From: Cranoglanis bouderius
Taxonomy: Eukaryota > Chordata > Actinopteri > Siluriformes > Cranoglanididae
Direction of reading: 5' to 3'
Assembly: GCA_023630585.1 (NCBI GenBank)
Contig: CM042536.1
Coordinates: forward strand, 29,327,964-29,391,963
Length of the DNA: 64,000 nt
In this document: piece after piece, positions 21,350-32,360 of the stretch
How positions within the stretch are numbered: position 1 is the first letter of the stretch
Layout of the letters: each line of letters opens with the position of its first letter
Notes under the pieces: model-generated
What the model saw: only the letters and a program-made list of their open reading frames with translations
Told to the model about the DNA's origin: nothing
Database searches by the model: none
Position numbers and translations under genes: made by a program

Positions 21350-21593
21350 GTTGTTGTTGTTGTTTCGGCTGCTCCTTGTACAGGTTCGCCACAGCGGATC
21401 ATTGGTCCGCATAGTTGATTCGGTACAGGTTTTACACCGGACGCCCTTCCCGACGCAACCCTCCCGTTTTATCCGGGCTTGGGACCGGCACTGAGTACAA
21501 CCCCCAGTGGCTGGGGTTCCCTGTCTGGGAATCGAACCCGGGCCACGGCAGTAAGAGCACGGGATCCTTAGCCGTTAGACCTCCAGGGTAAAT
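21350..21593 (-). mobile_element. tRNA-Glu-derived SINE with target duplication
   Basis: On the minus strand the head (21588 down to 21517, 72 nt) closely matches tRNA-Glu: it begins CCCTGGAGGTCTAACGGC, keeps CTC at the anticodon position, and has an intact B box GGGTTCGATTCCC. The body leads to an (AAC)n tail at 21351-21365. Near-matching direct repeats TGGGAGTTAAA (21338-21348) and TGTGAGTTAAA (21594-21604) flank it, as expected for LINE-assisted insertion. Confidence 0.88.
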
Positions 21594-21604
21594 TGTGAGT
21601 TAAA

Positions 21605-22784
21605 TGAATAATAATAATTTATAAAAAGGCATTTGGCTCTTGAAGTGGAACAGCTGGCAGAAAAAAAAAAGAGTACCAGTATCTGTAACACCACACAAAC
21701 ACGAGCACATCCACAAATTCATAGTACTTTACTAAATATAATGTCCAAACAGGACAGGACAGGACAGAAGCACGTACACCAGTTTTGGATATATCTGTCT
21801 TTTTTATTATGATTTGTTTTTCAATATTTATTTCGATCATCTTTGATCTTCTCATCTTCTTTAGTGGTTGCCAAAAAAAATAAAAAAATCCCCACCAAAT
21901 ATTTAGCTTTGTTCTTGCCCAGATTTTTCATTTGGTGAAATATGGTAGGGTGAAGAGTTACGATCATAACGACTATAGACTGATGGGCGATCAATTCAGT
22001 GGAGAAATTAAATGAGTTACTCTTTCCCTTTCATTGTGTCAGTGTGCTCTAGAACTGAGTGGCCAACCTCAGTAAATAAAGCTAGAGGTATTGAGTGGAG
22101 AGAGAGAGAAAGAGAATGAGAGAACGAGAGGAGGGGTGTGCAGGAGCGAAAGCCAGCGACAGTGTGTGATTTCTGGCTAGGGTAAGCAGCGTCTGTGCCA
22201 ATTTGCCTTTGATCCCTGACTGACACACTGCTACAGACCACTGTAGCCTGCGCTCACCATGACCACCTCTCTCAGCCTCACTTATAGCTCAGAGCACTCT
22301 TTAATCCATGACCTTTCTACTAGAATATGAACGTCTGTCTTTTGAACCAAGATACGCAGCAAAAGGGATAGTGTTTACTCTTACAGGATGTTGTTGCTAA
22401 GGTGTTATGGGTCACATAAAAAAATCCATTCAAATTTGAATGAACAAGACATCGTGGATAGAGTTTGTTTGAAATTTCATATGAAGATAAAGTAGTAAAA
22501 GGTACTAATGCCACCCAAGACCGCATTCTACCATATCCTTAAGTGATGCAACTATTAGAGAGTACACTAAATAGCAAAGTCAGAAGTCATTCATTCATTT
22601 CATTTATTTATTTATATTCTAATTTTATTTCATTTATAATGCCAACTTACTTTTATTATACTTTCTAACTCTCTGTGCTGCTGTAATATGTGAATTCCCC
22701 TCTCAGAGGAATAAAGTGATCCATCTATGCTACCACATGTAACTTATTTAATGAATAAATCAACGACATGGTGCTGTGATGCAG
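21605..22784. other. Intron 1 stretch, no feature recognised
   Basis: AT-rich, with a short AG tract near 22096-22125. No coding exon, RNA gene or clear transposon end. Confidence 0.5.
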
Positions 22785-23830
22785 AGTGACGCAAAGCGGA
22801 GTTACTGTAACCAACCGAAAGTTGATTATGTTCTAATAACAGCACGTCCCATGTTGTGTTTTATTCCTCATATACAAAAGTAATTTGCCAACACTTAATT
22901 TAAAAAATTTTTTTTTTTACTTATTATAGTCCCCATGAAATCCAAATGTAAGTTTTGTGGCTTTTAGTATGCATATATTAGCCTTAGGGTTCTCTATAAC
23001 AATGTGTGCTCCAAAACAATGACAAAATTCGCATTTAGAAGATATATGCATTCAAAATTTACAGTACCACCAATACAGATCAACAATCTGATGACATCAT
23101 TCTGCACTTAAGCTTCTCATCAGATTTTCTGTCCAATCGAATGCTCTCTAGAATGTAAGTGAAGTGTCCCGCCCCCAACATGATCAAATCTATGGTACTG
23201 ACTGTCAAGTACGACTTAGCCCGAGCTGTAAGGTAAGCGAAACGTTATTGGCTATTTAAAAAGGGGGAGGAGCCACTCAATATGTCCTGCCCCGACTTCC
23301 TGTTTCAGTGGAAATTATGTCATTATGTCATTATATGTGAAGAATGACATGAAACTTTCTATATGTTGGTAGTTATGGCTAATGTTGTAAAGTTCCTGGT
23401 ATAACTTACATTATGTCTTATCAGAAAACGTAGTTAGAGCTTTATATCTGACTGGTAAAAAAGCGCTGACACCGGAGACTCCTTTCAAAAACATACATAA
23501 AGTTTCTTTACATAAAGCTTTAACATATTAACAGTGAAATGTTTTCTCTTCATTAAATTTTTTTTTTTTTAATCAGTTGTTATATAAAAGTCGACTCTCC
23601 ACCACACAAGTCAATTTAACTTATTTAGGAGATTTTTATGAGGAGTCCCTGTATAAGTTGTTACTACAGAAATTTGATTAGAACAAGTTCATTGATTAGA
23701 ACAAGTTCATTTTGTTTTGCCTTGCAGTCGGAATAACTGTCAGGGCTCCTGTTATAGAAGATTAAACAACTCCTTCTGAGCAATCAGATTTGAGAATTCA
23801 ATAGCGCTGTGGTATAATTTATATTACCTA
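22785..23830 (+). repeat. R1 family, longest copy, with a second repeat inside
   Basis: The left part (22785-22895) matches 55110-55235 (GACGCAAAGCGGAGTTACTG versus GACGTGAAGCGGAGTTACTG). The right part (23440-23830) carries the other R1 landmarks, ending near CAATAGCGCTGTGG. Between them, about 22925-23320 looks like another teleost repeat (CCCCATGAAATCCAAATG at one end, GGGGGAGGAGCCACTC near the other) that probably inserted into R1. An exact 17-18-bp tandem duplication (ATTAGAACAAGTTCATT) is at about 23678-23713. Confidence 0.6.
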
Positions 23831-25324
23831 ATAATTTGACATGCTGTGTAGTGCGCAGCTTCATATGTCTTTATGAACAAGTCATGAATTAGTTGAAAAA
23901 ACTATCTCCATGACTCATTATTGCATGCTTTCTTTATTGATTTTAGCAATTTTCGTATAGAGATTAATTGTTCAGGCGTTCAGGAGTTTCTGGAGGTTTT
24001 TTTTTTTTAGACTAAACAGTGAATGGAAACCCCTCTGTGGTTCACAGCAGGGGCTTGAAAGCTTTTCTTAAGAACAATTTCCACTCACCCTCTTTACGGA
24101 TTTATTTTATGCATGTAATCAAAATATTCACATATAAGATACAAGTATTGTATGCAGCATTATTTACTGGAGTCATTAGACCTTGAACTTATCCCTGAAC
24201 TCTTGAGCCACATGACCCAAACCAGTTACATTGTATAAACTGTACATTTGACGGTGATATACACTTTGCTTCATTTTAACAGTATTTTATTTTAAGTTTT
24301 ATTTGAAAAAGGCAATTTGATTTATGTTCATGTAAGTTATTAAACTGGTAAATTAGGCATATAAATGTAATTTGTGCACGCAATTGTTCCTAAAGTGACT
24401 TTTCAGGCTTAGTAAATCACACTGCGGGTGTTCGATTAATCCATTTGCGTTGTCACTGACCTGTATTTCGTCCCTTAATGTCCCAAAAAGATAAACACTT
24501 AAAAATGAAAACCACATGATTTTTTTCCCTCATTGGAATCCTCTGTATAGTCAGTTAGTAAATCAGCTTGCACTTTTTTTGAAGGTGTTATCAATTTACG
24601 ACACATAAACCTAACTTCATTGCAAACTAATTTTGACATGCATGTGTTTAACGCATCAGGAGATCTGGAGATCTGGAGATCTGGCTAAGCTTGTGTGATA
24701 ATGCAGTTCTGCATTGACACTGTTACTGTAACACTGATCATTCCAACAGCCACTTTCACACACACTCCATGGCAGAATGAAAGTAAGCGGGATAAAAACA
24801 TCAGGATTGACTGATTCACGCCACGGCCATTGGAAATCATTGGTGGATGGTCCGTGGGGGGGGAGGTTTGGAGCGAGTGGGAGCCGGGGTGTTGAAAAGA
24901 GGTCGTTAAAGTCTTGACCCATGCACACCAGGACCCTCTCTCGGGTCCAAATCTCCAGAGGAGACAGTTATATAAAGCAGGTCTGATTGACGGCTCTGAT
25001 CAATTTATCTATCCACCCGGTAGGCCCTTTTTCACGCCTTCTCCTCGACCCGTATCACATCCAGGGTCGGTGTGACCTCGCTGGAGTCGTGACACAGGAT
25101 CAGAAGGGGCCCTTGCGATCCCCCTGAGAGAATTGAATTTATCACTGCTAGATCTACCAGGCTGTTTTTAACACCAGGACTGAAAGGACAAAGAGATTTG
25201 GGATTAAGGAACAAGTGATCTTTAGCCTTGGCTCAGACTGAGGATGTAATCAAGTACAAAAACATTATTCAGAGCAGATAAAAATACAGATATAAATAAA
25301 AGGTGCACTATTCATTTTTTTTTT
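23831..25324. other. Intron 1 stretch with candidate conserved element
   Basis: Roughly 24640-25260 is non-repetitive and of mixed composition, apart from a tidy GGAGATCTGGAGATCTGG run at about 24659-24683. It is a candidate conserved non-coding element. The first 800 bp are AT-rich without recognisable features. Confidence 0.3.
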
Positions 25325-25790
25325 TTTAGAAAGCTTGCCAGAAAGGTTCACAGGGCAACTGAGATTAGAGGTGTACATCAACAAAAAAGTCGTCCAAGCA
25401 TGAGGTTTTTATTTTCAAGCGGTCAGATGTGAAGATTGAACGTTCATTAACATGAATATGCAGCATTGCTCGATGCATTTACAGTGTTCATTCATTCATC
25501 CTTAGTAACTGCCTGGTCAGGGTCGTGGTGGTCTAAATTACTACTAAGAAAAAAAACCAGGCTACTTGCTTGTTTATATTTTGGGAAATAGATCCAACTA
25601 AATTTCAGGTATAAACAAAACTAATAACTGTGAGAGTGGGATTATAAAAACAGTCCTGCATACATCTCTATCTGAGATGAGTTAGGAACTCAAGTGATGT
25701 ATTTGTGGATGAGGAACTGTCAGATCCAGAATTCACACACCGTGCTGGCAGTGCTGCCAGTGTTCCTGCAGGGACATAGTTGCAGGGTTC
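25325..25790. repeat. Dispersed repeat family R4, copy 1
   Basis: Matches 44697-45128 in the same orientation, with shared blocks GCCAGAAAGGTTCACAGG, TTCATTAACATGAATATGCA, AACTGCCTGGTCAGGGTCG and CCAGAATTCACA. The CCTTAGTAACTGCCTGGTCA block is the reverse complement of the 3' part of the GAAT-tailed SINE, so R4 may be a composite. Confidence 0.75.
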
Positions 25791-26294
25791 ATGTTTAATT
25801 CAAAAAGAAAGAAAGAAAGAAAGAAAGAAATACCCTTCTGCTTTAGGCCACACCCACTTTGGGTTTAAATCTGAATACACATAAATATAGTGGCATTTGC
25901 GTTACAACCATTAGCTCAGACACTACATGCCGGGTCTGACAGAGAGATATGCAGGTGTTTGTATTGACTTTGCATTAAGCCTTACTGGTGACTCTCACAC
26001 ACACACACACACACACACACACCAATTTTCTTCAGGCAGTCACGCAACACTGTGATCAGAGCCGGTCAAACATCAAACCTACTATTGCTATTCCACTCCT
26101 CCACTCTCTTACCCTTCATTTATTGATACTTTTTCTCCTTCTATCTCATCACAGTCTTTTCAACCTGACTCAAACTCACTTGGGTGTAATTAGGATGGAA
26201 GGAGAAGAGAAAATGATATAGACGTTGTCTTCTTTCTTCTTCTTGCTTCTTTTTCTATGTTAATAGATAATAAGGCTTGCATTTGTTTCTAAGT

Positions 26295-26327
<33 letters not shown>

Positions 26328-26756
26328 ATGTTTTCTCATGCTACCATATGAATATGTGTAGAATATATTATGCCTTTGATATTCCCTGAAAACATGCATT
26401 TGAATTTTAATTACTTAAAATATTAAGTACCCCAATGCATTTGAATATTAATGAGCCTATAATTTTATACTTATACAGACAGAATGGGAATGCAAAGAAA
26501 AATCACAGGGGACTATCATCATTTTAGCAAAACCTTAATGTTTCAGATTGAGTTTTTAAAAAAAAAAAAAAAATTATTTACCCACTATCATTTTTTATTG
26601 CTGATATTTACCTAAAGGTGACCTGTGATCCACATGAAGATCTGCCATCTTCAGCTTTTTAAAAGTGAGCGCTACACATGGTGTGAGAACCTACATAGTG
26701 CCCAAAAGGATGGCGCTGTTTATTGATTTCCATCAATAAATATTCAATGAATGGAG
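25791..26756. other. Intron 1 stretch with microsatellites
   Basis: Contains (AAAG)n at 25804-25830, (AC)n at 25996-26022 and (TG)n at 26295-26320. The remainder is AT-rich with no gene recognised. Confidence 0.6.
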
Positions 26757-26822
26757 ACAGGCTCTGGATCCACAGCAACCCTGACCAGGATGAAGCGCTT
26801 ACTGAAGATGAATGAATGAACA
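26757..26822 (+). mobile_element. SINE 3' fragment
   Basis: The 3' end of the GAAT-tailed SINE family: CTCTGGATCCACAGCAACCC, then GACCAGGATGAAGCGCTTAC, then (GAAT)n. No head, so it is 5'-truncated. Confidence 0.65.
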
Positions 26823-27002
26823 TCTGATGCTATAAATCCAATTGAAAACTCTGACTGTTAAATGCTAAAAATACAAGTCATGACAATAAAGAAGGTCTTT
26901 CAAACACTATATTAGTGGTAACACTGTAAAAAGTAGTTCCGGTTTTGTGATATTCGTGCGCCAACAGGCTGGAAATGTCTACGACAAAGGCAAAGACAAA
27001 TT

Positions 27003-27518
27003 CTGCGTCTCAATTCACCTACTATTCGTCATAAATTGTATCCGAGATTAGAATGAGTGTGTCCCAAATCGTAGTATGTTGAAATGAGTATCCCAAAGGT
27101 ACTCGGATGTTCTACTATTTTTGGTAGATTTTCGAAATGTGGATCCGTGGACACTTTTTCAGCTAATATTGCCCACAACTCCTTGCACGAGGGAGGAGGA
27201 GTTTTGTCCCGTTTTTTAGAGGACGCATTTTAGAGAAGTGTAAAAGAAATGCGGAAAAATAAATCAAGGGAATGGCAAATTAAACTATATAATATAAATT
27301 ATATAAGGAATAATGAATGAAGAAAAGCTGAAATGCAACGAGGAGTATGTTTACGGTGACGGTGTGCATAACTAGGCAACAATGTTCTCTTCCTTTACAT
27401 GAGGTGTTAGTATGTCCCAGTACTTGCATGCTCAAAAGTATGTTTTTGTTTTTTTGTTTTTTTACAAAAAGAGAAAATACTTTTAGTGCATAGTATAAGT
27501 AGGTGATTTGGGACGCAG
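27003..27518. mobile_element. MITE with 22-bp inverted ends and 12-13-bp target duplication
   Basis: Left end CTGCGTCTCAATTCACCTAC and right end, read inward, CTGCGTCCCAAATCACCTAC. Immediately outside are CAAAGACAAATT (26991-27002) and CAAAAGACAAATT (27519-27531), identical but for one A. The 516-bp interior has no coding capacity. A long duplication of this kind is unlike Tc1, hAT or Harbinger; a Mutator-like origin is possible. Confidence 0.82.
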
Positions 27519-27789
27519 CAAAAGACAAATTCTTTGCTCTGCCAAAGTGGTCTTATCTCTGGATGGACTAATTATATTGATTTAAGTGTAATATAAAGCT
27601 AAACTAAAGCTTTCTACTAAAAAAAAATTAATTACTAGAAATGACAGTGAGGAGAAACAGGCATTAGGACACTTTTGTTGTTGTTAATTAATATACTCCC
27701 AGTGCAAATATCCACCTCAAATTTACACACATAATGTCTTTTGACTTTGTTGTTACAAATATAGACATAAGTATAAACAAAGATATGTT

Positions 27790-28372
27790 TAAAAAAAATG
27801 TCATTCATGAGGGAAAAACTTATTTGGATACCACAAATTGGCAACATTGGCATCGCCAAGCCGTTGTTGGCAATCACAGCTTTGTGGCGACTATGGAAAG
27901 AACTAGGTTTTCGCAGCATTGTGGTTCAGTTTGTGGCCCATTCCTCTGTGCAAATCATCTATAATTCCCCAAGATTACAAGGGTCCCTCTGATTGAATCA
28001 CGATTTCAAGATCCTCTGTAAATTTTCAGTGGGATTCTATCTCTTTTTTTAGCATATGGTGTAATTGTGGCTTATTGTTCTCTGTGTAGCTGTTCGTGCT
28101 GCTTTCAGGTTGTCCTGCAACTCTTTTCATGTGACTGCTGGCTTCTCTCTTAGCTTCCTCATCGTTAGTCTGAGAGCATGTTGTGAAATCTAGCATGGAG
28201 CACCTGTCCCGGGACAATTAGTTCCATCAAGTTTCCACCTATATATTATCAAACCAGTTGAACTGACAGGGATGTTTACGGTCTTTGCTATGGCTCTGTA
28301 GCTTTTTGCATTCGAGTGTTGTTTAATAATCTTGTCCCAGAGAATTTTAGCAAGCTCCTTCACCTTCACCAT
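27790..28372 (-). pseudogene. Tc1-like transposase remnant
   Basis: From a minus-strand ATG at 28372-28370 the frame reads M-V-K-V-K-E-L-A-K, then S-Y-R-A-I-A-K-T-V-N-I-P, then G-L-I-I-Y-R-W-K, the paired helix-turn-helix region of a Tc1-type transposase. Further downstream a decayed M-R-K-L-R-E-K-P-A-V-T part is out of frame, and the far end resembles a transposase C-terminus. The catalytic core is missing. Element ends were not found. Confidence 0.6.
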
Positions 28373-28711
28373 GATTGTCACATGTTCCTTGAAATACTCC
28401 CAACCAACTGCATAAACCTTTGCATACAGTCCCCTCCAAAAGTATTGGAACAGCAAGGCCAATTCTATTGTTTTCGCTATACATTGAAGACATTTGGGTT
28501 TGAGATCAAAAGATGAATATGAGATGATAGATCAGAATTTCAGCTTTCATTTCCTGAAATATACATCTAGATGTGTTAAACAACTTGACACATGGCACCT
28601 TTGGTGTCAGACCACCCAATTTTTAGCTGAGCTAAAGCATAGGAACAATAAATAGCACTTTATGCCTTGAAGCATTTCTCTGTAAATTGGAATATAGATT
28701 GTTTCTATAGA

Positions 28712-28930
28712 CTAGACACTGCTACCATCATGAGTTACATCATCAATAAAGATTGGTGAGCCTGTTCCAGAAGCAGTCATGCAAGCCCAAGCCATGACAC
28801 TACCTCCACCATGCTTGACTGACGAGCTTCTCTGTTTTGGATCATGAGCAGATCCTTTCTTTCTCCACACTTTGGCCTTTCCATCACTTTGGTAGAGGTT
28901 AATCTTGGTTCCAGAACTTTTGTGGCTCAT
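28712..28930 (-). pseudogene. Tc1 transposase catalytic-domain fragment
   Basis: Reads T-K-I-N-L-Y-Q-S-D-G, then V-W-R-K-K-G, then V-K-H-G-G-G-S-V-M-A-W-A-C-M, the central part of a Tc1 catalytic domain just after the first D. The residue before T-K-I-N is G rather than the usual acidic residue. Both the N-terminal domain and the C-terminal E region are absent. Confidence 0.85.
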
Positions 28931-29010
28931 AATTTATTTACATTTATTTACATTTATTCATTTAGCAGACACTTTTATTCAAAGCGACTTACAAATGAGG
29001 AATAAAAGTT
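28931..29010. repeat. Short piece of a common teleost repeat
   Basis: Contains CATTTAGCAGACACTTTTAT and CAAAGCGACTTACAAATGAG, a phrase recurring in many fish genomes, here inserted in or next to the Tc1 remnant. Confidence 0.6.
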
Positions 29011-29254
29011 TTTAAGAGAAGGTCATCTCTGTATTTCTTTGTGAATTCCAATCTGGCTTTCTGATTCTTACTGCTGATGAGTGGTTTGCATCTGGTTTAG
29101 CCTCTATATTTCTGCACTTGAAGTTTTCTTTGAATATTTTTGATCATTTGAAAAAATGGGTGGGGTTCCAACAAAAGGTGCCAAGTTGTTTAACACATCT
29201 ACACATATACTGGCAGAATTGGCCTTGCCGTTCCAATACTTAAAGAGGGGACTG

Positions 29255-29584
29255 TATATATATTCTAGGTTTTACAAAATTATTATTTACTTATTTTTAT
29301 TTAATTTATTTTTTTTAGCATTAGTGAACTCTTGACAGGTAATATCATTTTGGATCCTTTAGCTAAAAGTCTCAGGAGCCATGTATCAATAGACTTACAA
29401 TTACAATGGTGACGAAAAGTATCTTAAACATTTCGATGTGGATTTTTGTCTTTGAATATGTAAATGCTGTATTATGTAATATAATATAATATTTGAATAG
29501 TATTCAAACAGTAAAATTCATTTTGACAGTGTGACAGGTTGAACTGCAGAGATCTGTGTGTGAGTATAGAAAAATATGAAAAGA
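29255..29584. other. End of intron 1, no repeat recognised
   Basis: AT-rich sequence without transposon ends, leading to the UG tracts next to exon 2. Confidence 0.4.
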
Positions 29585-29657
29585 GACTGTGTGTGTGTGT
29601 GTGTGTACACATTTGTGTCAGTGTATGAGTGACAGAGCATGTGAGTTTGTTTGTGCT

Positions 29658-29689
<32 letters not shown>

Positions 29690-29690
29690 C
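29585..29690 (+). promoter_or_regulatory. celf5: UG tracts upstream of exon 2, candidate splicing control
   Basis: Two (TG)n runs lie on the sense strand, at about 29589-29606 and 29658-29683, separated by more TG-rich sequence. The second ends 60 nt before the exon 2 acceptor. In the pre-mRNA they are UG repeats, the preferred binding sequence of CELF proteins. They could let the protein regulate its own exon 2; that is inference. Confidence 0.4.
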
Positions 29691-29743
29691 AGTAGTGTGT
29701 GGGCATGTGCAGTAATACTTTAATCCTCCTCTCTGTTCTCCAG

Positions 29744-29826
29744 GCTGCGCGTTCCTCACCTACTGCGCGCGTGAGTCAGCCATCAAAGCCCAGAATGCAC
29801 TGCATGAACAGAAAACTCTGCCAGGG
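29744..29826 (+). CDS. celf5: CELF5-type RNA-binding protein, coding exon 2 (83 nt)
   Basis: Supplies the last two bases of codon 121 and residues 122-148 of RRM1: C-A-F-L-T-Y completes RNP1 (K-G-C-A-F-L-T-Y, residues 120-127), then R-E-S-A-I-K-A-Q and A-L-H-E-Q-K-T-L-P-G, near-invariant in CELF3-6. A good polypyrimidine tract and CAG acceptor precede it, and a GTACGT donor follows. The 83-nt length is the known size of this exon in the family. It ends in phase 0. Because 83 is not a multiple of three, skipping it would shift the frame and remove half of RRM1. Confidence 0.95.
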
Positions 29827-29829
29827 GTA

Positions 29830-30665
29830 CGTATCTCTCCCTTCCTCTATCTTTCTTTCTCTCACATGCATTCTCTTGCTTTCTCCGGCTGACTCATTCA
29901 GACAATCGTGTTTCAGGCTCACACATCATTTAATCCTGATTTTTTTTAATCTTCTCTATATTAAATATCCACACCAGGATCCATAAACAATGTACACATC
30001 CAGGTATGTCACAATATATTGTGAATATATTACATGAATAAAACAACACTCACAATAATGTCATACTGATAGGGGCTGTGCTTCACGAATTTGCTTCAAA
30101 ACACCTCACTCTTCAGTTATTTATGTCCTCCTTCAGGTGAACTGGGATATTCCAGTGCAGCCTGACACTGTGTCATTGTGTACTGAGGGAAATTTCAAGT
30201 TCAAGTTCAACCGTCCAGCCAAAATTAAAATGTACACAACATTCCTTTCACATCAAATGTCATTGGTCCGCCAAGACACGTTTAGTGTGTGGCATTCCTT
30301 CATTCGATGTGCACCGGTGCTGCCATGCTGATGTTGCTAACAAGTAAGGAAAACTTATACTGTAGCTACCAGTTTAGCACTGTGCAAACTACATGTCTAA
30401 ATGGTCACACACTCTCCTGAAAAGACACACAGTTTAATAAAATAGCCATACAATTTCATGAACCTTAAACTACAGTATATTTTCATGCAGATTACTTCTC
30501 GCATACAAGTCCGTCTTTAAACTTTGGGTCACGCTTCAAAGGCAGATGCTTGTATGGAGTGAAACTAAACTGCTGTATGTGCTGAGACAGAGTTGCTCCG
30601 GTTTTTAGCTCTGCATGTCTGTTTATCTGTTCATACATAAGTGTCAGAAGCTATATAAGCAAATA
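29830..30665. other. Start of intron 2, nothing recognised
   Basis: Non-repetitive AT-rich sequence. An open frame at 30137-30331 has no domain and no splice-site support. Confidence 0.45.
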
Positions 30666-31182
30666 CAGTACTGTGCAAAAGTTTTAGGCACCCTATATTT
30701 TTTGTTATAGATTTTTTTTATTTGATGACTTCTACATGATCAAGTCAGTACAAAAACATTTTAGATTCCCAAACATTAGTTTTCTAGCACAAAATGAAAT
30801 GTTACAGAAATAATGTTTGTATGTCATTAAAGAAAGCAGCATATTACGTAAGAGACCACTTTTCAGAAAAAAATACACAATGAAGGCTGCTGGGTTTTGC
30901 TGCAAAAATAAGAAGCGAGTGTGAAAGTCAAAGTCTCCAGAAAGTTCTGCAAGATGCTCAATAAAACTTACCAGCTCATTTCCTTATAAAACTGCACTAC
31001 GGAGACTACTATTTTTATTTATTTATTTATTTTTTTGTCACACCAAATATTGAATTTGTCTCATTTACTACTGTTTACTGCTCTTTTTTTTAAATGTAGA
31101 TACCATTTAATTTCATTGCTTTGAAGGCATCTTTGCTCTACAGCATTTCTTTGCATGTGCCTAAGACTTCTGCACAGTACTG
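30666..31182 (+). mobile_element. Tc1-type MITE (GTACTGTGCAAAAG family), copy 1
   Basis: The left end CAGTACTGTGCAAAAGTTTT is matched by CAGTACTGTGCAGAAGTCTT read inward from the right. TA dinucleotides flank it at 30664-30665 and 31183-31184. No coding content in 517 bp. A shorter copy in opposite orientation is at 56278-56648. Confidence 0.9.
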
Positions 31183-31249
31183 TATGTTTAAAATAAATTA
31201 TATTTATATGTAATTATTATGGAATTTATTTTACATAGTCTGGATTAGT

Positions 31250-31474
31250 GTGTGTTGCCAACCCATCACAGGGCACAATCACACACTCATTCACAGTTTA
31301 GAGATGCCAGTCAAACCTACAATGCATGTCTTTGGACTGGGGAGGAAACCGAAGTACCTGGAGGAACCCCCAGACCATGGGGAGAACATGCAAACTCCAC
31401 ACACACAGGCGGGATTCAAGCCCACAACCCTTGAGGTGCGAGGCAAACGTGCTAACCACTAAACCACCATGCAT
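31250..31474 (-). mobile_element. tRNA-derived SINE, minus strand
   Basis: The tRNA-like head is at the right end (read on the minus strand: GGTGGTTTAGTGGTTAGCAC and a GGCTTGAATCCCG B box), followed by the GGAGTTTGCATGTTCTCCCC body. Same family as 32903-33173 and 47735-48068. The 3' end of the body and the GGAT tail are missing. Confidence 0.82.
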
Positions 31475-32329
31475 ATATAGACATATCTAAACAACACTAC
31501 AACTAGAGCGGAACCACATTGCAAATGTTTCTTTAAAATCAGTGTTGAAAAAAATCTTAGTTTCTAGATGACCTGCATTCATGCATCCAATTTTACATGT
31601 TCATGAAGGACATTAAAGTGGAATTTCCCCATATATTGACACTGGATTTATGTATACTACAATACATTAAACAATAAAAAATGATATCCAAAACAAACGT
31701 TTCTGTAAATGCCTGTCTCTGAGCAGGAGTGTTCCATGAGTGTATATTGTTTAAAACAATTGACCGTTTTCATCTATAGTATATTTCCGTGGGTTAATGT
31801 TGGCTTTAAGCTGCTACTTTCTGTCCATTTCCTACCCGCAGCAGCATCCTGTGGGATTTCCTAGATCACCTCACAAAGAGTTTAGAGTTTATCATGGAGC
31901 TGTGTGTGTGTACGTGTGTGTGAGAGCATGTTGGGTTGTTGTGTGAGGCCATGTACACAAAGTGTGCTGTCATGAGCAGGGATAAGGGTGTGTGTTCATA
32001 CACTCCCACAGGGTACATCCCTGCCACCACACCAGCTGCCTCCGAGAGAGCAAGAGAACGAGTGCGAGAGAGAGAGAGAGAGAGAGACAGAGAGGGCGAG
32101 AGACAGTAAATAAGGAGCTGAAAGATTTATGTAAAGGTTTTGAACATTAATCTTGTGGTCACACACAAGAGTGCAGAAAACCTATAAGCATGCAAATGCA
32201 TTCGCCAATACACACACGTGTGACCTTTTCTGACCTGCACATGCACCTTCAGAGCCGGCATAAATATAAACTACATTGTGCAGTTGCTTTGCATTTCAAT
32301 ATGCGTTTCCAGCTGTAGCTACTCACACT

Positions 32330-32360
<31 letters not shown>

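Larger units (their letters stand above)
28427..29254 (-). mobile_element. Non-autonomous Tc1-like element (828 bp)
   Basis: The left end CAGTCCCCTCCAAAAGTATT and the right end, read inward, CAGTCCCCTCTTTAAGTATT share the following GGAACnGCAAGGCCAATTCT block. TA dinucleotides flank it at 28425-28426 and 29255-29256. It contains a transposase fragment and, at about 28931-29010, an inserted piece of another fish repeat. Confidence 0.9.
10679..29743 (+). other. celf5: celf5 intron 1 (19,065 bp)
   Basis: Bounded by the GTAACG donor after exon 1 and a CTCTGTTCTCCAG acceptor before exon 2. Both flanking exon phases agree (codon 121 Gly split after its first base). The intron contains many transposons and satellites listed separately and no other recognisable gene. 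CELF genes typically have long early introns. Confidence 0.92.

Noticed and set aside
21517..21588. Functional tRNA-Glu gene
   Set aside because: The head has several changes from tRNA-Glu, continues directly into a SINE body with an (AAC)n tail, and is bounded by target duplications.
30137..30331. Possible small exon just after exon 2
   Set aside because: It does not match the expected R-P-I-Q-V-K-P-A-D sequence or 49-nt size and has no domain.
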